Under the pieces are notes generated by a model. It was not told the origin of the DNA and ran no database searches. It worked only from the letters and a program-made list of their open reading frames with translations. This document shows, in pieces, positions 43,299 to 50,291 of a DNA stretch of 64,000 nt. Location: NCBI RefSeq assembly GCF_000720325.1, contig NZ_JOJM01000017.1:105225-169224 (forward strand). Reading direction: 5' to 3'. Every line of letters begins with the position of its first letter. Positions within the stretch are counted from its first letter, which is position 1. Both the position numbers and the translations under genes were made by a program. The stretch comes from Streptomyces sp. NRRL B-1347 (GTDB lineage Bacteria > Actinomycetota > Actinomycetes > Streptomycetales > Streptomycetaceae).

Positions 43299-43592
43299 TC
43301 AGAACTCGTAGTCGGCGACGACCCACGTGGCGAACTCGCGCCAGAGCGCGACGCCCGCCTGGTGGGCCGGGTGCTCCAGGTAGCCCTTGAGCGCGTCGGT
43401 GTCGGCGACGGCGGAGTTGATGGCGTAGTCGTACGCGATGGGCCGCTCGGAGATGTTCCAGGCGCACTCCCAGAACGTCAGCTCCGGGATGAGGCCGCCG
43501 AGCTCCTCGAAGGCCTTGACGCCCGCGGCGACGCGCGGGTCGTCGCGCTCGACGCCGTCGTTCAGCTTGAACAGGACCAGATGGCGGATCAT
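43299..43592 (-). CDS. Dabb-family (stress-responsive alpha/beta barrel) protein
   Basis: A 97-residue ferredoxin-like dimeric barrel protein: MIRHLVLFKLNDGV, GLIPELTFWECAWN, YDYAINSAVADTDALKGYLEHPAHQ are the standard Dabb motifs. Functions in the family range from enzyme to stress protein; none is proven for this type. ATG 43592 uses the RBS AGGAG that overlaps the stop codon (TAGGAG) of the small membrane gene upstream, so the two form an operon with translational coupling. The hairpin at 43178 ends it. Confidence 0.92.
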   Translation of the reverse strand: MIRHLVLFKLNDGVERDDPRVAAGVKAFEELGGLIPELTFWECAWNISERPIAYDYAINSAVADTDALKGYLEHPAHQAGVALWREFATWVVADYEF

Positions 43593-43601
43593 CAGGTGCT
43601 C

Positions 43602-43781
43602 CTAGTCGTCCTTGCCCCCGTTGGCGACCCACGTCATGAAGTCGCCGATGGCCTTGGCGGCGTCCGAGATGCCCTCGAAGCCGACCTGTACGTAGTCGGC
43701 GGCCTTGGCCGGATCGGTGATGATCACGTACAGGACGAACACCACAAGGACGAAGAGAATGAGCTTCTTTGGGTCCTTCAC
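43602..43781 (-). CDS. Small (59-residue) membrane protein, first gene of the Dabb operon
   Basis: A short gene: GTG 43781 follows a clear GGGGAGGG RBS at seven-base spacing, and the product begins MKDPKKLILFVLVVFVLYVIITDPAKAADYVQ, one transmembrane helix near the N terminus (interrupted here only by description), followed by a soluble segment ending in VANGGKDD. Its stop codon is part of the RBS for the Dabb gene nine bases on, which strongly supports that it is real. Function unknown; the tail GFEGISDAAKAIGDFMTWV is amphipathic. Confidence 0.85.
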   Translation of the reverse strand: MKDPKKLILFVLVVFVLYVIITDPAKAADYVQVGFEGISDAAKAIGDFMTWVANGGKDD

Positions 43782-44169
43782 GCCGTGCCCTCCCCGTTTC
43801 CGCTCATCCCACGCCCCCGTCGCCCTCTGTCCTAGCCGCTGCCGCCTGTTGCCGGGCGAGTCTAACGTGGCGCTAACTCACCTGGTTTTTAAGGACCAAT
43901 GACCCCCCTCGGAGGGGCCATTGGCCTGCGGTGTTCTCGCGGTGCCCGGCGCAGGATGGACATGAGCCCGCGGGATCTGGCAGGAATCCACGGGCCCGCG
44001 ACCGGCCTCCACTGCGGGGTCCGCGCCGCCCACATCCCCCGATGGCGGCGCGGACTTGAGAGCGCTGGTCCTCATCGGGGGGAGCGGCTGTCCCCCCGTG
44101 CCGCTCCCCCCGGCCTAACGCCTTCCCTCCCGGCCTGTCGGGAACGGGCACGGCACGGAACAAAACGAC
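43782..44169. other. Non-coding region between the small membrane gene and the tRNA-Ser terminator
   Basis: About 390 bases with no convincing gene. The left end holds the promoter of the two-gene operon. A hairpin CCAATGACCCCCCTC/GGAGGGGCCATTGG (43896-43924) lies next to a TTTTTAA run and could be a terminator on the minus strand or an RNA element. Confidence 0.55.
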
Positions 44170-44200
44170 GAAGGGCCCCGTCCTGAGGACGGGGCCCTTC
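44170..44200 (-). terminator. Hairpin terminator after tRNA-Ser(CGA)
   Basis: A perfect 14-bp stem GAAGGGCCCCGTCC (44170-44183) with 44187-44200 and a three-base loop, ten bases beyond the tRNA 3' end on the minus strand. Confidence 0.9.
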
Positions 44201-44210
44201 GTGCGAAGAG

Positions 44211-44295
44211 CGGTAGCGGAGGGATTTGAACCCTCGGTGACTTGCGCCACACTCGCTTTCGAGGCGAGCTCCTTCGGCCGCTCGGACACGCTACC
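44211..44295 (-). tRNA. tRNA-Ser(CGA)
   Basis: On the minus strand: acceptor GGTAGCG/CGCTACC, anticodon CGA in GCCTCGAAAGC, long variable arm, T loop GTTCAAAT and discriminator G at 44211. CCA is not encoded. Confidence 0.95.
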
Positions 44296-44375
44296 GAGAG
44301 AGATCCTAGCCCAAGGTGGCCCCTGGTCTGAAATCCGTTCCCGGACAGACTGCCGTCGCGCCCGGGAGGGGCCCG

Positions 44376-44885
44376 CTAGCGCCCCCGGAAGAAGTCGGTG
44401 AGCAGCCGCGCGCAGTCGTCGGCGAGGACGCCCTCGACGACCTCGGGGCGGTGGTTGAGCCGCCGGTCGCGCACGAGGTCCCACAGGGAGCCCGCGGCGC
44501 CCGCCTTCTCGTCGCGGGCGCCGTACACGACCCGGTCCACGCGGGACTGCACGAGCGCGCCCGCGCACATCACGCACGGCTCCAGGGTGACGACGAGGGT
44601 GCAGCCGGGCAGCCGCCAGGAGCCGAGCGCGGTGGCGGCCCGGCGCAGCGCGAGGACCTCCGCGTGCGCGGTGGGGTCGCCACCGGCCTCGCGCTCGTTG
44701 TGGCCGCGCGCGAGCACCGTCTCGCCGTCCGGGGAAAGGACGACGGCGCCGACGGGTACGTCACCGCCCCGGACGGCCAGTTCGGCCTCGTCCAGGGCGA
44801 GCCGCATCGGCGCCTGCCAGCGGTCCCGTACGGGATCGGGGAGAGGGTTCACACGAGGGGCCACACGACGAACCTTACGGATCAC
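44376..44885 (-). CDS. tadA: tRNA adenosine(34) deaminase TadA
   Basis: Converts adenosine 34 of tRNA-Arg(ACG) to inosine; its likely substrate tRNA gene lies at 27998. The zinc site is complete: His and catalytic Glu in PTAHAEVLAL, and the two Cys in LEPCVMCAGAL. Other conserved parts are DVPVGAVVLSPDG and ARDEKAGAAGSLWDLV. The frame allows GTG starts at 44885 and 44852 and ATG 44807; the longest is given, but the second (giving a start with NPLPDPVRDRW) is equally plausible and none has a clear RBS. The gene for the TadA-associated protein lies 24 bases upstream in the same direction. Confidence 0.93.
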   Translation of the reverse strand: MIRKVRRVAPRVNPLPDPVRDRWQAPMRLALDEAELAVRGGDVPVGAVVLSPDGETVLARGHNEREAGGDPTAHAEVLALRRAATALGSWRLPGCTLVVTLEPCVMCAGALVQSRVDRVVYGARDEKAGAAGSLWDLVRDRRLNHRPEVVEGVLADDCARLLTDFFRGR

Positions 44886-44909
44886 GCGGGCCGTGTCGCG
44901 CGGAGGTGG

Positions 44910-45476
44910 TCAGCGGACCGCTTCGAGCACCTCCGCGGCGCCCAGGACGTCGGCGATCTCGTTGAGGGCGTCGCCGCTCTCCAGGGCGAGCAGCTCCTTC
45001 TCCGATACGCCGAGGTCGCTGAGGATCTCCCGGTCCCCGAGCGGCCCCGAGGGCACGGCCTCGCTGCCGCCGTCCGCCTCGTCGTCGCCGGACTCGTCCT
45101 CGCCGTCCTCCGTGCCGTCGAGGTCGAGCGCGTCCAGGTCGTCCGGGCTTTCGTCCGGATCGCGTCCCAGCATCTCGTCGGTGAGCAGGATCTCGCCGTA
45201 GGCGCTGCGGGCGGCGGCGGCCGCGTCCGAGACGTAGATGCGCGGGTCGTCCTCGCCGTCCACGCGGACGACGCCGAACCACGCGTCTTCCTGCTCGATG
45301 AAGACGAGCACTGTTTCGTCGTCGGCCCCGCCCGCCTCGGCGGCGGCCTCACGGGCCAGGTCGGTCAGATCCGACAGGGTCTCCACATCGTCGAGCTCCG
45401 TGTCGCTCGCTTCCCACCCGTCTTCGGTGCGCGCGAGCAGTGCGGCGAAGTACACCGTGACTCTCCCACTGTTCAT
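44910..45476 (-). CDS. tRNA adenosine deaminase-associated acidic protein
   Basis: A 188-residue, strongly acidic cytoplasmic protein, commonly encoded just before tadA in actinobacteria and annotated from that association. The N-terminal half (TVYFAALLARTEDGWEASDTELDDVETL, AREAAAEAGG) is predicted alpha/beta. A run of Asp/Glu (about residues 105-140) joins it to a helical C-terminal segment (SEKELLALESGDALNEIADVLGAAEVL). ATG 45476 is used because it starts the conserved sequence. The molecular role is unknown. It ends 24 bases before tadA, so co-transcription is likely. Confidence 0.85.
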   Translation of the reverse strand: MNSGRVTVYFAALLARTEDGWEASDTELDDVETLSDLTDLAREAAAEAGGADDETVLVFIEQEDAWFGVVRVDGEDDPRIYVSDAAAAARSAYGEILLTDEMLGRDPDESPDDLDALDLDGTEDGEDESGDDEADGGSEAVPSGPLGDREILSDLGVSEKELLALESGDALNEIADVLGAAEVLEAVR

Positions 45477-45646
45477 AGGCGCCGGTTGGGGATCCCCCCG
45501 GCGGACGTCGGGGGCGGGAATGCTGTGCCGAGCCCCGCCCACTCGGAATCGTGGCAGAAACAACGGCTTCAGGAGAGGTCTTCCGGCCGCTGTGTCCGCG
45601 TCGCGTTGCGAATCACATGCCGTTCCGGTGCCGCGGCCCCCTGCGA

Positions 45647-45814
45647 CTACCAGCGGAACGTACGCATGCGCATCGCCTGTCGCAGCCGGGCCGCCCGTGC
45701 GCGGCGCGGCGTCACCCGGGCCCGCAGCTCGCGCGCCTCGGTCAGCTCGTGCAGGAACTGGGCACGCCGGCGGCGGCGCTCCGCGTCGGTCTCGCGCGCT
45801 TCCCTGTCGGGCAT
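45647..45814 (-). CDS. Small conserved basic protein (55 residues)
   Basis: A short Arg-rich protein, MPDREARETDAERRRRR at the start and ending RQAMRMRTFRW, largely helical. It is located upstream of the tadA-associated gene on the same strand. Sequences of this type recur at this place in Streptomyces, so I consider it a real gene although it is too small for family recognition. The Shine-Dalgarno sequence is weak. Nucleic-acid or ribosome binding is possible from the charge but unproven. Confidence 0.6.
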   Translation of the reverse strand: MPDREARETDAERRRRRAQFLHELTEARELRARVTPRRARAARLRQAMRMRTFRW

Positions 45815-45943
45815 CGGCCACACCACCCCAGCTCGTACGACCACCTTCCCCCGGCGGGCCGGGTTGATGCCAACGGAGGGACGGGAAGGGCCCCGGCGGG
45901 CGGGTGGGGCCCGCGGGGGGACGGAGGGGGCGCTTCGCCCGGT

Positions 45944-45955
45944 TACTGTTGAACA
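45944..45955 (+). promoter_or_regulatory. -10 element of a leaderless upp promoter
   Basis: TACTGT (45944-45949) is followed by six bases and ATG 45956, with no Shine-Dalgarno sequence. Confidence 0.5.
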
Positions 45956-46591
45956 ATGCGGATCCACGTCGTCGACCACCCGCTGGTGGCGCACAAACTC
46001 ACCACGCTGCGCGACAAGCGCACCGACTCCCCGACCTTCCGGCGCCTGGCCGACGAGCTGGTCACCCTGCTCGCGTACGAGGCCACCCGGGACGTGCGCA
46101 CCGAGCAGGTCGACATCGAGACCCCGGTCGTCTCGACGACCGGCGTGAAGCTGTCGCACCCGCGGCCCCTGGTGGTGCCGATCCTGCGGGCCGGGCTCGG
46201 CATGCTCGACGGCATGGTGCGCCTGCTGCCCACCGCCGAGGTCGGCTTCCTCGGCATGATCCGCAACGAGGAGACGCTCCAGGCGTCCACGTACGCGACG
46301 CGCATGCCGGAGGACCTGTCCGGCCGCCAGGTCTACGTCCTCGACCCGATGCTCGCCACGGGCGGCACCCTGGTCGCGGCGATCCAGGAGCTGATCAAGC
46401 GCGGCGCGGACGACGTGACGGCCGTGGTGCTGCTCGCGGCCCCCGAGGGCGTCGAGATCATGGAGCGGGAGCTGGCGGGGACGCCGGTGACCGTGGTCAC
46501 GGCCGCGGTGGACGAGCACCTGAACGACAACGGGTACATCGTGCCGGGCCTCGGCGACGCCGGGGACCGGATGTACGGGGCGGCCGAGTAG
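45956..46591 (+). CDS. upp: Uracil phosphoribosyltransferase
   Basis: A 211-residue salvage enzyme making UMP from uracil and PRPP in the cytoplasm. The N terminus [21 protein letters not shown], the segment [14 protein letters not shown], the PRPP-binding loop [12 protein letters not shown] and the C-terminal uracil-binding [12 protein letters not shown] are all canonical, and the length is normal. The start appears leaderless (see the -10 element). It is a single gene and ends at a hairpin shared with the convergent LytR_C gene. Confidence 0.96.
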   Translation: MRIHVVDHPLVAHKLTTLRDKRTDSPTFRRLADELVTLLAYEATRDVRTEQVDIETPVVSTTGVKLSHPRPLVVPILRAGLGMLDGMVRLLPTAEVGFLGMIRNEETLQASTYATRMPEDLSGRQVYVLDPMLATGGTLVAAIQELIKRGADDVTAVVLLAAPEGVEIMERELAGTPVTVVTAAVDEHLNDNGYIVPGLGDAGDRMYGAAE

Positions 46592-46603
46592 TCGGTGCCG
46601 CCT

Positions 46604-46619
46604 GCCGCCGGAAGGCGGC
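46604..46619. terminator. Bidirectional hairpin between upp and the LytR_C gene
   Basis: GCCGCC-GGAA-GGCGGC (46604-46619), a short GC stem with a GGAA tetraloop between two convergent stop codons. Confidence 0.65.
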
Positions 46620-46625
46620 GCGCGC

Positions 46626-47279
46626 TCAGCAGTTCTTGCCGTCGTCCGACGACGGCCCGGAGGGCGCCGGTGAGGGCTTGGCGAGTGCCGCCAGGGCCTT
46701 GGCGGCGTCCTTCTCCTTCGTCAGGCCCTTGAACCCGGCGCCGAGGATCAGGTCGACCGTGTCGCCCTTGCGGCCGTCGGTGCGCTTCTCGGCGCCGGTG
46801 AGCTGCGTGGCGAGCACCGGCAGGGCGGTGTCCAGGGCGGAGCGGGGGCCGAGCACTATCCCGGGGCCCTTGACCTTCTTGTCGTACGCCTTCGTCGCGT
46901 TGTCGAACTTGGCGACGGTGAAGCCGCGCTTCTTCAGGTCGGTGGCGGTCTCCTCGGCCAGGCCCTTGCGGGGCGTGGCGTTGAAGACGTTCACGGTGAT
47001 CCTGCGGGGCTCGGGCAGGGGTGCGGCCTTCTTCGCCGCGGTCTTCCGCTCCGGCTGCCGGGCGCAGTCGTCGGCACCGGCCGCGGCGGACGCCTCGTCG
47101 CCGCCCGTGAAGACGTCGATGAGCTGCAGGGTGCCCCAGCCGATCAGGCCGAACGCGGCGAGGGCCGCGACGGCCGCGAGCACGATCCTGCGGCGGCCGT
47201 TCGGGCGGCGCATTCGCGGATATTTGTCCCCCGTGATGCGGTATTCGCCGCCCATGCCGGGGGGAGTGAGCATGCTCAT
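46626..47279 (-). CDS. LytR C-terminal domain-containing membrane protein
   Basis: A 217-residue protein with a short basic cytoplasmic region, one transmembrane segment (about residues 31-52: RIVLAAVAALAAFGLIGWGTLQLIDVF), a spacer and a LytR_C domain (about 92-190: RRITVNVFNATPRKGLAEETATDLKKRGF, VDLILGAGFKGL), followed by a short Ser/Pro tail ending in Cys. The catalytic LytR-CpsA-Psr phosphotransferase domain is absent, so it probably binds cell wall or polymer rather than transferring it. ATG 47279 lies exactly six bases after TACGCT, a leaderless arrangement. It is convergent with upp. Confidence 0.88.
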   Translation of the reverse strand: MSMLTPPGMGGEYRITGDKYPRMRRPNGRRRIVLAAVAALAAFGLIGWGTLQLIDVFTGGDEASAAAGADDCARQPERKTAAKKAAPLPEPRRITVNVFNATPRKGLAEETATDLKKRGFTVAKFDNATKAYDKKVKGPGIVLGPRSALDTALPVLATQLTGAEKRTDGRKGDTVDLILGAGFKGLTKEKDAAKALAALAKPSPAPSGPSSDDGKNC

Positions 47280-47285
47280 GGGCGC

Positions 47286-47291
47286 AGCGTA
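47286..47291 (-). promoter_or_regulatory. -10 element of a leaderless promoter for the LytR_C gene
   Basis: TACGCT on the minus strand (47291 to 47286) is followed by GCGCCC and then ATG 47279. The same TACGCT-n6-ATG arrangement occurs at the LysR gene start (52804). Confidence 0.5.
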
Positions 47292-47400
47292 GTGCTGCCG
47301 GGGCGCGATGCCTACTAAATGATCATTACCGGACGCGCAGTCCAACCCGAAAGGGCCAATGCGGAATTGGGCCCCGTCGCGGGGGTCGGCCCGGGGTGGC

Positions 47401-47697
47401 TCAGCCCAGTTCGAGGACGCGGGCGTGCAGGACCTGGCGCTGCTGGAGCGCGGCGCGGACCGCGCGGTGCAGGCCGTCCTCCAGATACAGGTCGCCCTGC
47501 CACTTGACCACGTGGGCGAAGAGGTCGCCGTAGAACGTGGAGTCCTCGGCGAGCAGGGTCTCCAGGTCGAGCTGGCCCTTGGTCGTCACGAGCTGATCGA
47601 GGCGGACCGGGCGCGGCGCGACGTCCGCCCACTGCCGGGTGCTTTCCCGGCCGTGGTCGGGGTACGGCCGGCCGTTTCCGATGCGCTTGAAGATCAC
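47401..47697 (-). CDS. Small conserved actinobacterial protein with ParB-like motif
   Basis: A 98-residue cytoplasmic protein. A basic start (MIFKRIGNGRPYPDHG) leads to VRLDQLVTTKGQLDLETLL and HVVKWQGDLYLEDGLHRAVRAALQQRQ, the latter resembling the D-G-x-H-R-x-x-A motif of ParB/sulfiredoxin-fold nucleotide-binding proteins. Some automated annotations call such proteins VapB-family antitoxins, but no toxin gene is adjacent and the composition does not suit an AbrB/VapB fold. I keep the function open. It is divergent from the HerA-like ATPase gene with about 120 bases between. Confidence 0.75.
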   Translation of the reverse strand: MIFKRIGNGRPYPDHGRESTRQWADVAPRPVRLDQLVTTKGQLDLETLLAEDSTFYGDLFAHVVKWQGDLYLEDGLHRAVRAALQQRQVLHARVLELG

Positions 47698-47817
47698 ACG
47701 GAAAGCCTACCGGTCAAGGCTCTCCGGGCGCAGCCATGGCGGCCGAGTGCGACCCTGGGAAATGCCGCCCGAAAGCGGGGCAAAGCGGGAACTCTCCAGT
47801 CGGGAGCAGGGTTCGAA

Positions 47818-49440
47818 GTGAGCGACAGCCAGCCGACGCCGTCCACACCCGATGGCGGAAACCGCCCGAACGAGTCCGCGGCCGGTGCGTCCGCCGGCGC
47901 CGGAGCGGCCGCGGGGCCGCCTCCCGAGGTCGCTGAGATCGCCGCCGGGTACGCCTTCCAGGGGCCCGCGCTCGACCTCGGGGCCGTCCTGTGGGAGGGC
48001 CGGTGCCACCCGGGCGCGCAGGTGCGCATCCCGCTGGCGATGCTCAACCGGCACGGGCTCGTCGCCGGGGCGACCGGCACGGGCAAGACCAAGACCCTGC
48101 AACTCGTCGCCGAGCAGCTGGCCGCGCAGGGCGTGCCGGTCTTCCTCGCCGACATCAAGGGCGACGTCTCGGGCGTCTCCGCGCCCGGCGAGCCGGGCGA
48201 CAAGGTCACCGCGCGGGCCGGCGAGGTCGGCCAGGACTGGGCGCCGCGGGGCTTCACCAGCGAGTTCTACGCGCTCGGCGGCATCGGCACGGGCATCCCC
48301 GTGCGGGCCACCGTGACCAGCTTCGGCCCGCTGCTCATGGCGAAGGTCCTCCAGCTCAACCAGACCCAGGAGCAGTCCCTCGGCCTGATCTTCCACTACG
48401 CCGACCAGAAGGGCCTCGAACTCGTCGACCTCAAGGACCTGCGGGCGGTCGTCACCTTCCTCACGTCGGCCGAGGGCAAGCCCGAGCTGAAGACCATCGG
48501 CGGCCTGTCGACCGCCACGGCCGGGGTCATCCTGCGGGCGCTCACCACGTTCGAGGCGCAGGGGATGGGGGACTTCTTCGGGGAGCCGGAGTTCGACACG
48601 AGCGAGTTCCTGCGGGTGGCCGGGGACGGGCAGGGCCTGGTGTCGGTCCTTGAGCTGCCCTCGGTCCAGGACAAGCCCGCGCTCTTCTCCACGTTCCTGA
48701 TGTGGCTGCTCGCGGATCTGTACCACGACCTCCCGGAGGTCGGTGACCTGGACAGGCCCAAGCTCGTCTTCTTCTTCGACGAGGCGCACCTGCTGTTCAA
48801 CGGGGCGTCCAAGGCGTTCCTGGACTCGATCACCCAGACCGTGCGGCTCATCCGCTCCAAGGGGGTCGGCGTCTTCTTCGTCACCCAGACGCCCAAGGAC
48901 GTGCCCGCCGACGTGCTCGCCCAGCTCGGCAACCGCGTCCAGCACGCGCTGCGCGCCTTCACGCCCGAGGACCAGAAGGCCCTCAAGGCGACCGTGCGGA
49001 CCTTCCCCACGTCCGCGTACGACCTGGAGGAGACCCTCACCGGCATCGGCACCGGCGAGGCCGTGGTCACCGTGCTCAGCGAGAAGGGCGCGCCGACGCC
49101 GGTCGCGGCGACGCGGCTGCGGGCGCCGCAGTCCCTGATGGGCCCGGTGCCCGCCGCGGACCTGGAGCGGGCGGTGCGGGGCTCGCAGCTCCACTCCCGG
49201 TACGCGGAGGCGGTGGACCGCCACTCGGCGTACGAACGCCTCCAGGAGGCCGCGGCCGCCGCTGCCGCGGCTCCTGCCGAGCCGCCCAAGGCCACCAAGG
49301 GCGGAAGCGGCGGCGGTGGCTCGGTCGTGGACCAGGTGGTCGGCAGCGGCATGTTCAAGTCGCTGCTGCGGTCCGTGGGGACGCAGCTGGGCCGGGAGAT
49401 CTCCCGCTCGGTCTTCGGGACGGCCCGGCGGCGGCGCTGA
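47818..49440 (+). CDS. HerA-like/DUF853 ATPase (helicase HerA-like domain protein)
   Basis: A 540-residue RecA/FtsK-like ATPase. Walker A is GATGTGKTKTLQ (about residue 87), followed by IKGDVSGVSAPGE; Walker B with catalytic acid is LVFFFDEAHLLF (about residue 325), then a sensor region FFVTQTPKDVPADVL and an Arg finger candidate NRVQHALRAF. DUF853 proteins are hexameric motors related to HerA, which with NurA resects DNA ends in archaea, but their bacterial role is unclear. A Gly-rich linker and a short C-terminal helix (VVGSGMFKSLLRSVGTQLGREISRSVFG) follow. GTG 47818 starts the protein; the first 30 residues are low complexity. No NurA gene is next to it. Confidence 0.88.
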   Translation: MSDSQPTPSTPDGGNRPNESAAGASAGAGAAAGPPPEVAEIAAGYAFQGPALDLGAVLWEGRCHPGAQVRIPLAMLNRHGLVAGATGTGKTKTLQLVAEQLAAQGVPVFLADIKGDVSGVSAPGEPGDKVTARAGEVGQDWAPRGFTSEFYALGGIGTGIPVRATVTSFGPLLMAKVLQLNQTQEQSLGLIFHYADQKGLELVDLKDLRAVVTFLTSAEGKPELKTIGGLSTATAGVILRALTTFEAQGMGDFFGEPEFDTSEFLRVAGDGQGLVSVLELPSVQDKPALFSTFLMWLLADLYHDLPEVGDLDRPKLVFFFDEAHLLFNGASKAFLDSITQTVRLIRSKGVGVFFVTQTPKDVPADVLAQLGNRVQHALRAFTPEDQKALKATVRTFPTSAYDLEETLTGIGTGEAVVTVLSEKGAPTPVAATRLRAPQSLMGPVPAADLERAVRGSQLHSRYAEAVDRHSAYERLQEAAAAAAAAPAEPPKATKGGSGGGGSVVDQVVGSGMFKSLLRSVGTQLGREISRSVFGTARRRR

Positions 49441-49470
49441 CCGGCCGGGCGACTGCTTCGGCTGCTTCGA

Positions 49471-50064
49471 CTACTCCGACGCGGCCCGCTTGGCCGCCGC
49501 CTTCTGCTCCTGCTTGTACGCGCGGACCTTGTGCAGCGTCTCCGGGCCCGTGATGTCGGCCGCCGAGCGGTACACCTTCGCCTCGCCGTAGGACCCCGCG
49601 GCCTCCCGCCAGCCCGTGGGGCGGACGCCGAGCTGTTTGCCGAGGAGGGCGAGGAAGATCTGGGCCTTCTGCTTGCCGAAGCCGGGCAGGTCGGTGAGGC
49701 GGCCCAGGAGCTCCTTGCCGCTGCCCGCGTCCCGCCAGATCCCGGTGGCGTCCCCGTCGTAGTGCTCGACCAGGTACTGGCACAGCTTCTGCACGCGCCC
49801 GGCCATCGAGCCCGGGTAGCGGTGCACGGCCGGTTTCGCGGCCAGGAGCGCGGCGAACGCCTCGGGGTCGTACGCGGCGATCTCGTGCGCGTCGAGGTCG
49901 TCCGCGCCCAGCCGCAGGGCGATCGTGTACGGGCCCGCGAACGCCCACTCCATGGGGACCTGCTGGTCCAGGAGCATCCCGACGAGCGCGGCCAGCGGGC
50001 TGCGGCTGAGCAGTTCGTCGGCCTCCGCCTGCTGGGCCAGGTGCAGGGTGACGTCCTTGTCCAT
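49471..50064 (-). CDS. HhH-GPD-type base excision DNA repair protein
   Basis: A 197-residue DNA-glycosylase superfamily protein: LAALVGMLLDQQVPMEWAFAGP is the substrate-pocket helix seen in GPD glycosylases, and LTDLPGFGKQKAQIFLALLGKQLGV contains the helix-hairpin-helix with GFGKQKA for DNA phosphate contact. The catalytic Asp, expected after the HhH, is not clear. ATG 50064 removes a repetitive upstream extension. It converges on the HerA-like gene with a 30-base gap, and both are DNA-repair related, though not co-transcribed. Confidence 0.85.
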   Translation of the reverse strand: MDKDVTLHLAQQAEADELLSRSPLAALVGMLLDQQVPMEWAFAGPYTIALRLGADDLDAHEIAAYDPEAFAALLAAKPAVHRYPGSMAGRVQKLCQYLVEHYDGDATGIWRDAGSGKELLGRLTDLPGFGKQKAQIFLALLGKQLGVRPTGWREAAGSYGEAKVYRSAADITGPETLHKVRAYKQEQKAAAKRAASE

Positions 50065-50124
50065 GGGGCGATCATCCCCCGTGGTTCCGCTCCGCGCAGT
50101 CCGGCCCGGCCGGACCGCCGCCGT

Positions 50125-50160
50125 CCGGTCGTCCGGTCGTCCGGTCGTCCGGTCGTCCGG
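50125..50160. repeat. 8-bp tandem repeats CCGGTCGT (4.5 copies)
   Basis: CCGGTCGT is repeated from 50125 to 50160 in the gap between the divergent glycosylase and ABC-F genes. The 8-bp unit is slippage-prone and separates the two promoter regions. Confidence 0.85.
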
Positions 50161-50196
50161 GAGGTAAATCGGGTGCGGGGCGAGCCGTCCGCGGCC

Positions 50197-50291
50197 TACC
50201 CTCGGCCCATGTCCACGCCCCGCATCTCCTAGCCAGGTCACACGCCTTCACGTCACCCGTGTGTCCTTTCGCTGTTGCGGAGCGTATTTCC
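50197..50291 (+). promoter_or_regulatory. Leaderless leader-peptide region with attenuator-like hairpin upstream of the ABC-F gene
   Basis: TACCCT (50197-50202) lies six bases before ATG 50209 of a seven-codon frame (MSTPRIS). Seven bases after its stop a hairpin CACACG/CGTGTG (50239-50244 with 50258-50263, 13-base loop) follows, then GGAG ahead of the ABC-F ATG 50292. The order of promoter, short peptide, hairpin, RBS and ABC-F gene is that of ribosome-mediated attenuation in antibiotic-resistance ABC-F genes. Confidence 0.6.
50209..50232 (+). CDS. Putative seven-residue leader peptide (MSTPRIS)
   Basis: ATG 50209 to TAG 50232 encodes MSTPRIS. A -10-like TACCCT exactly six bases upstream makes the ATG the likely transcription start. 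It ends 59 bases before the ABC-F start and precedes a hairpin. Stalling of a ribosome on this peptide could change folding of the downstream leader. It could also be a chance short frame. Confidence 0.55.
   Translation: MSTPRIS

Noticed and set aside
47401..47697. VapB antitoxin of a toxin-antitoxin pair
   Set aside because: No PIN-domain toxin gene is adjacent and the ParB-like D-G-x-H-R motif does not fit an antitoxin fold.
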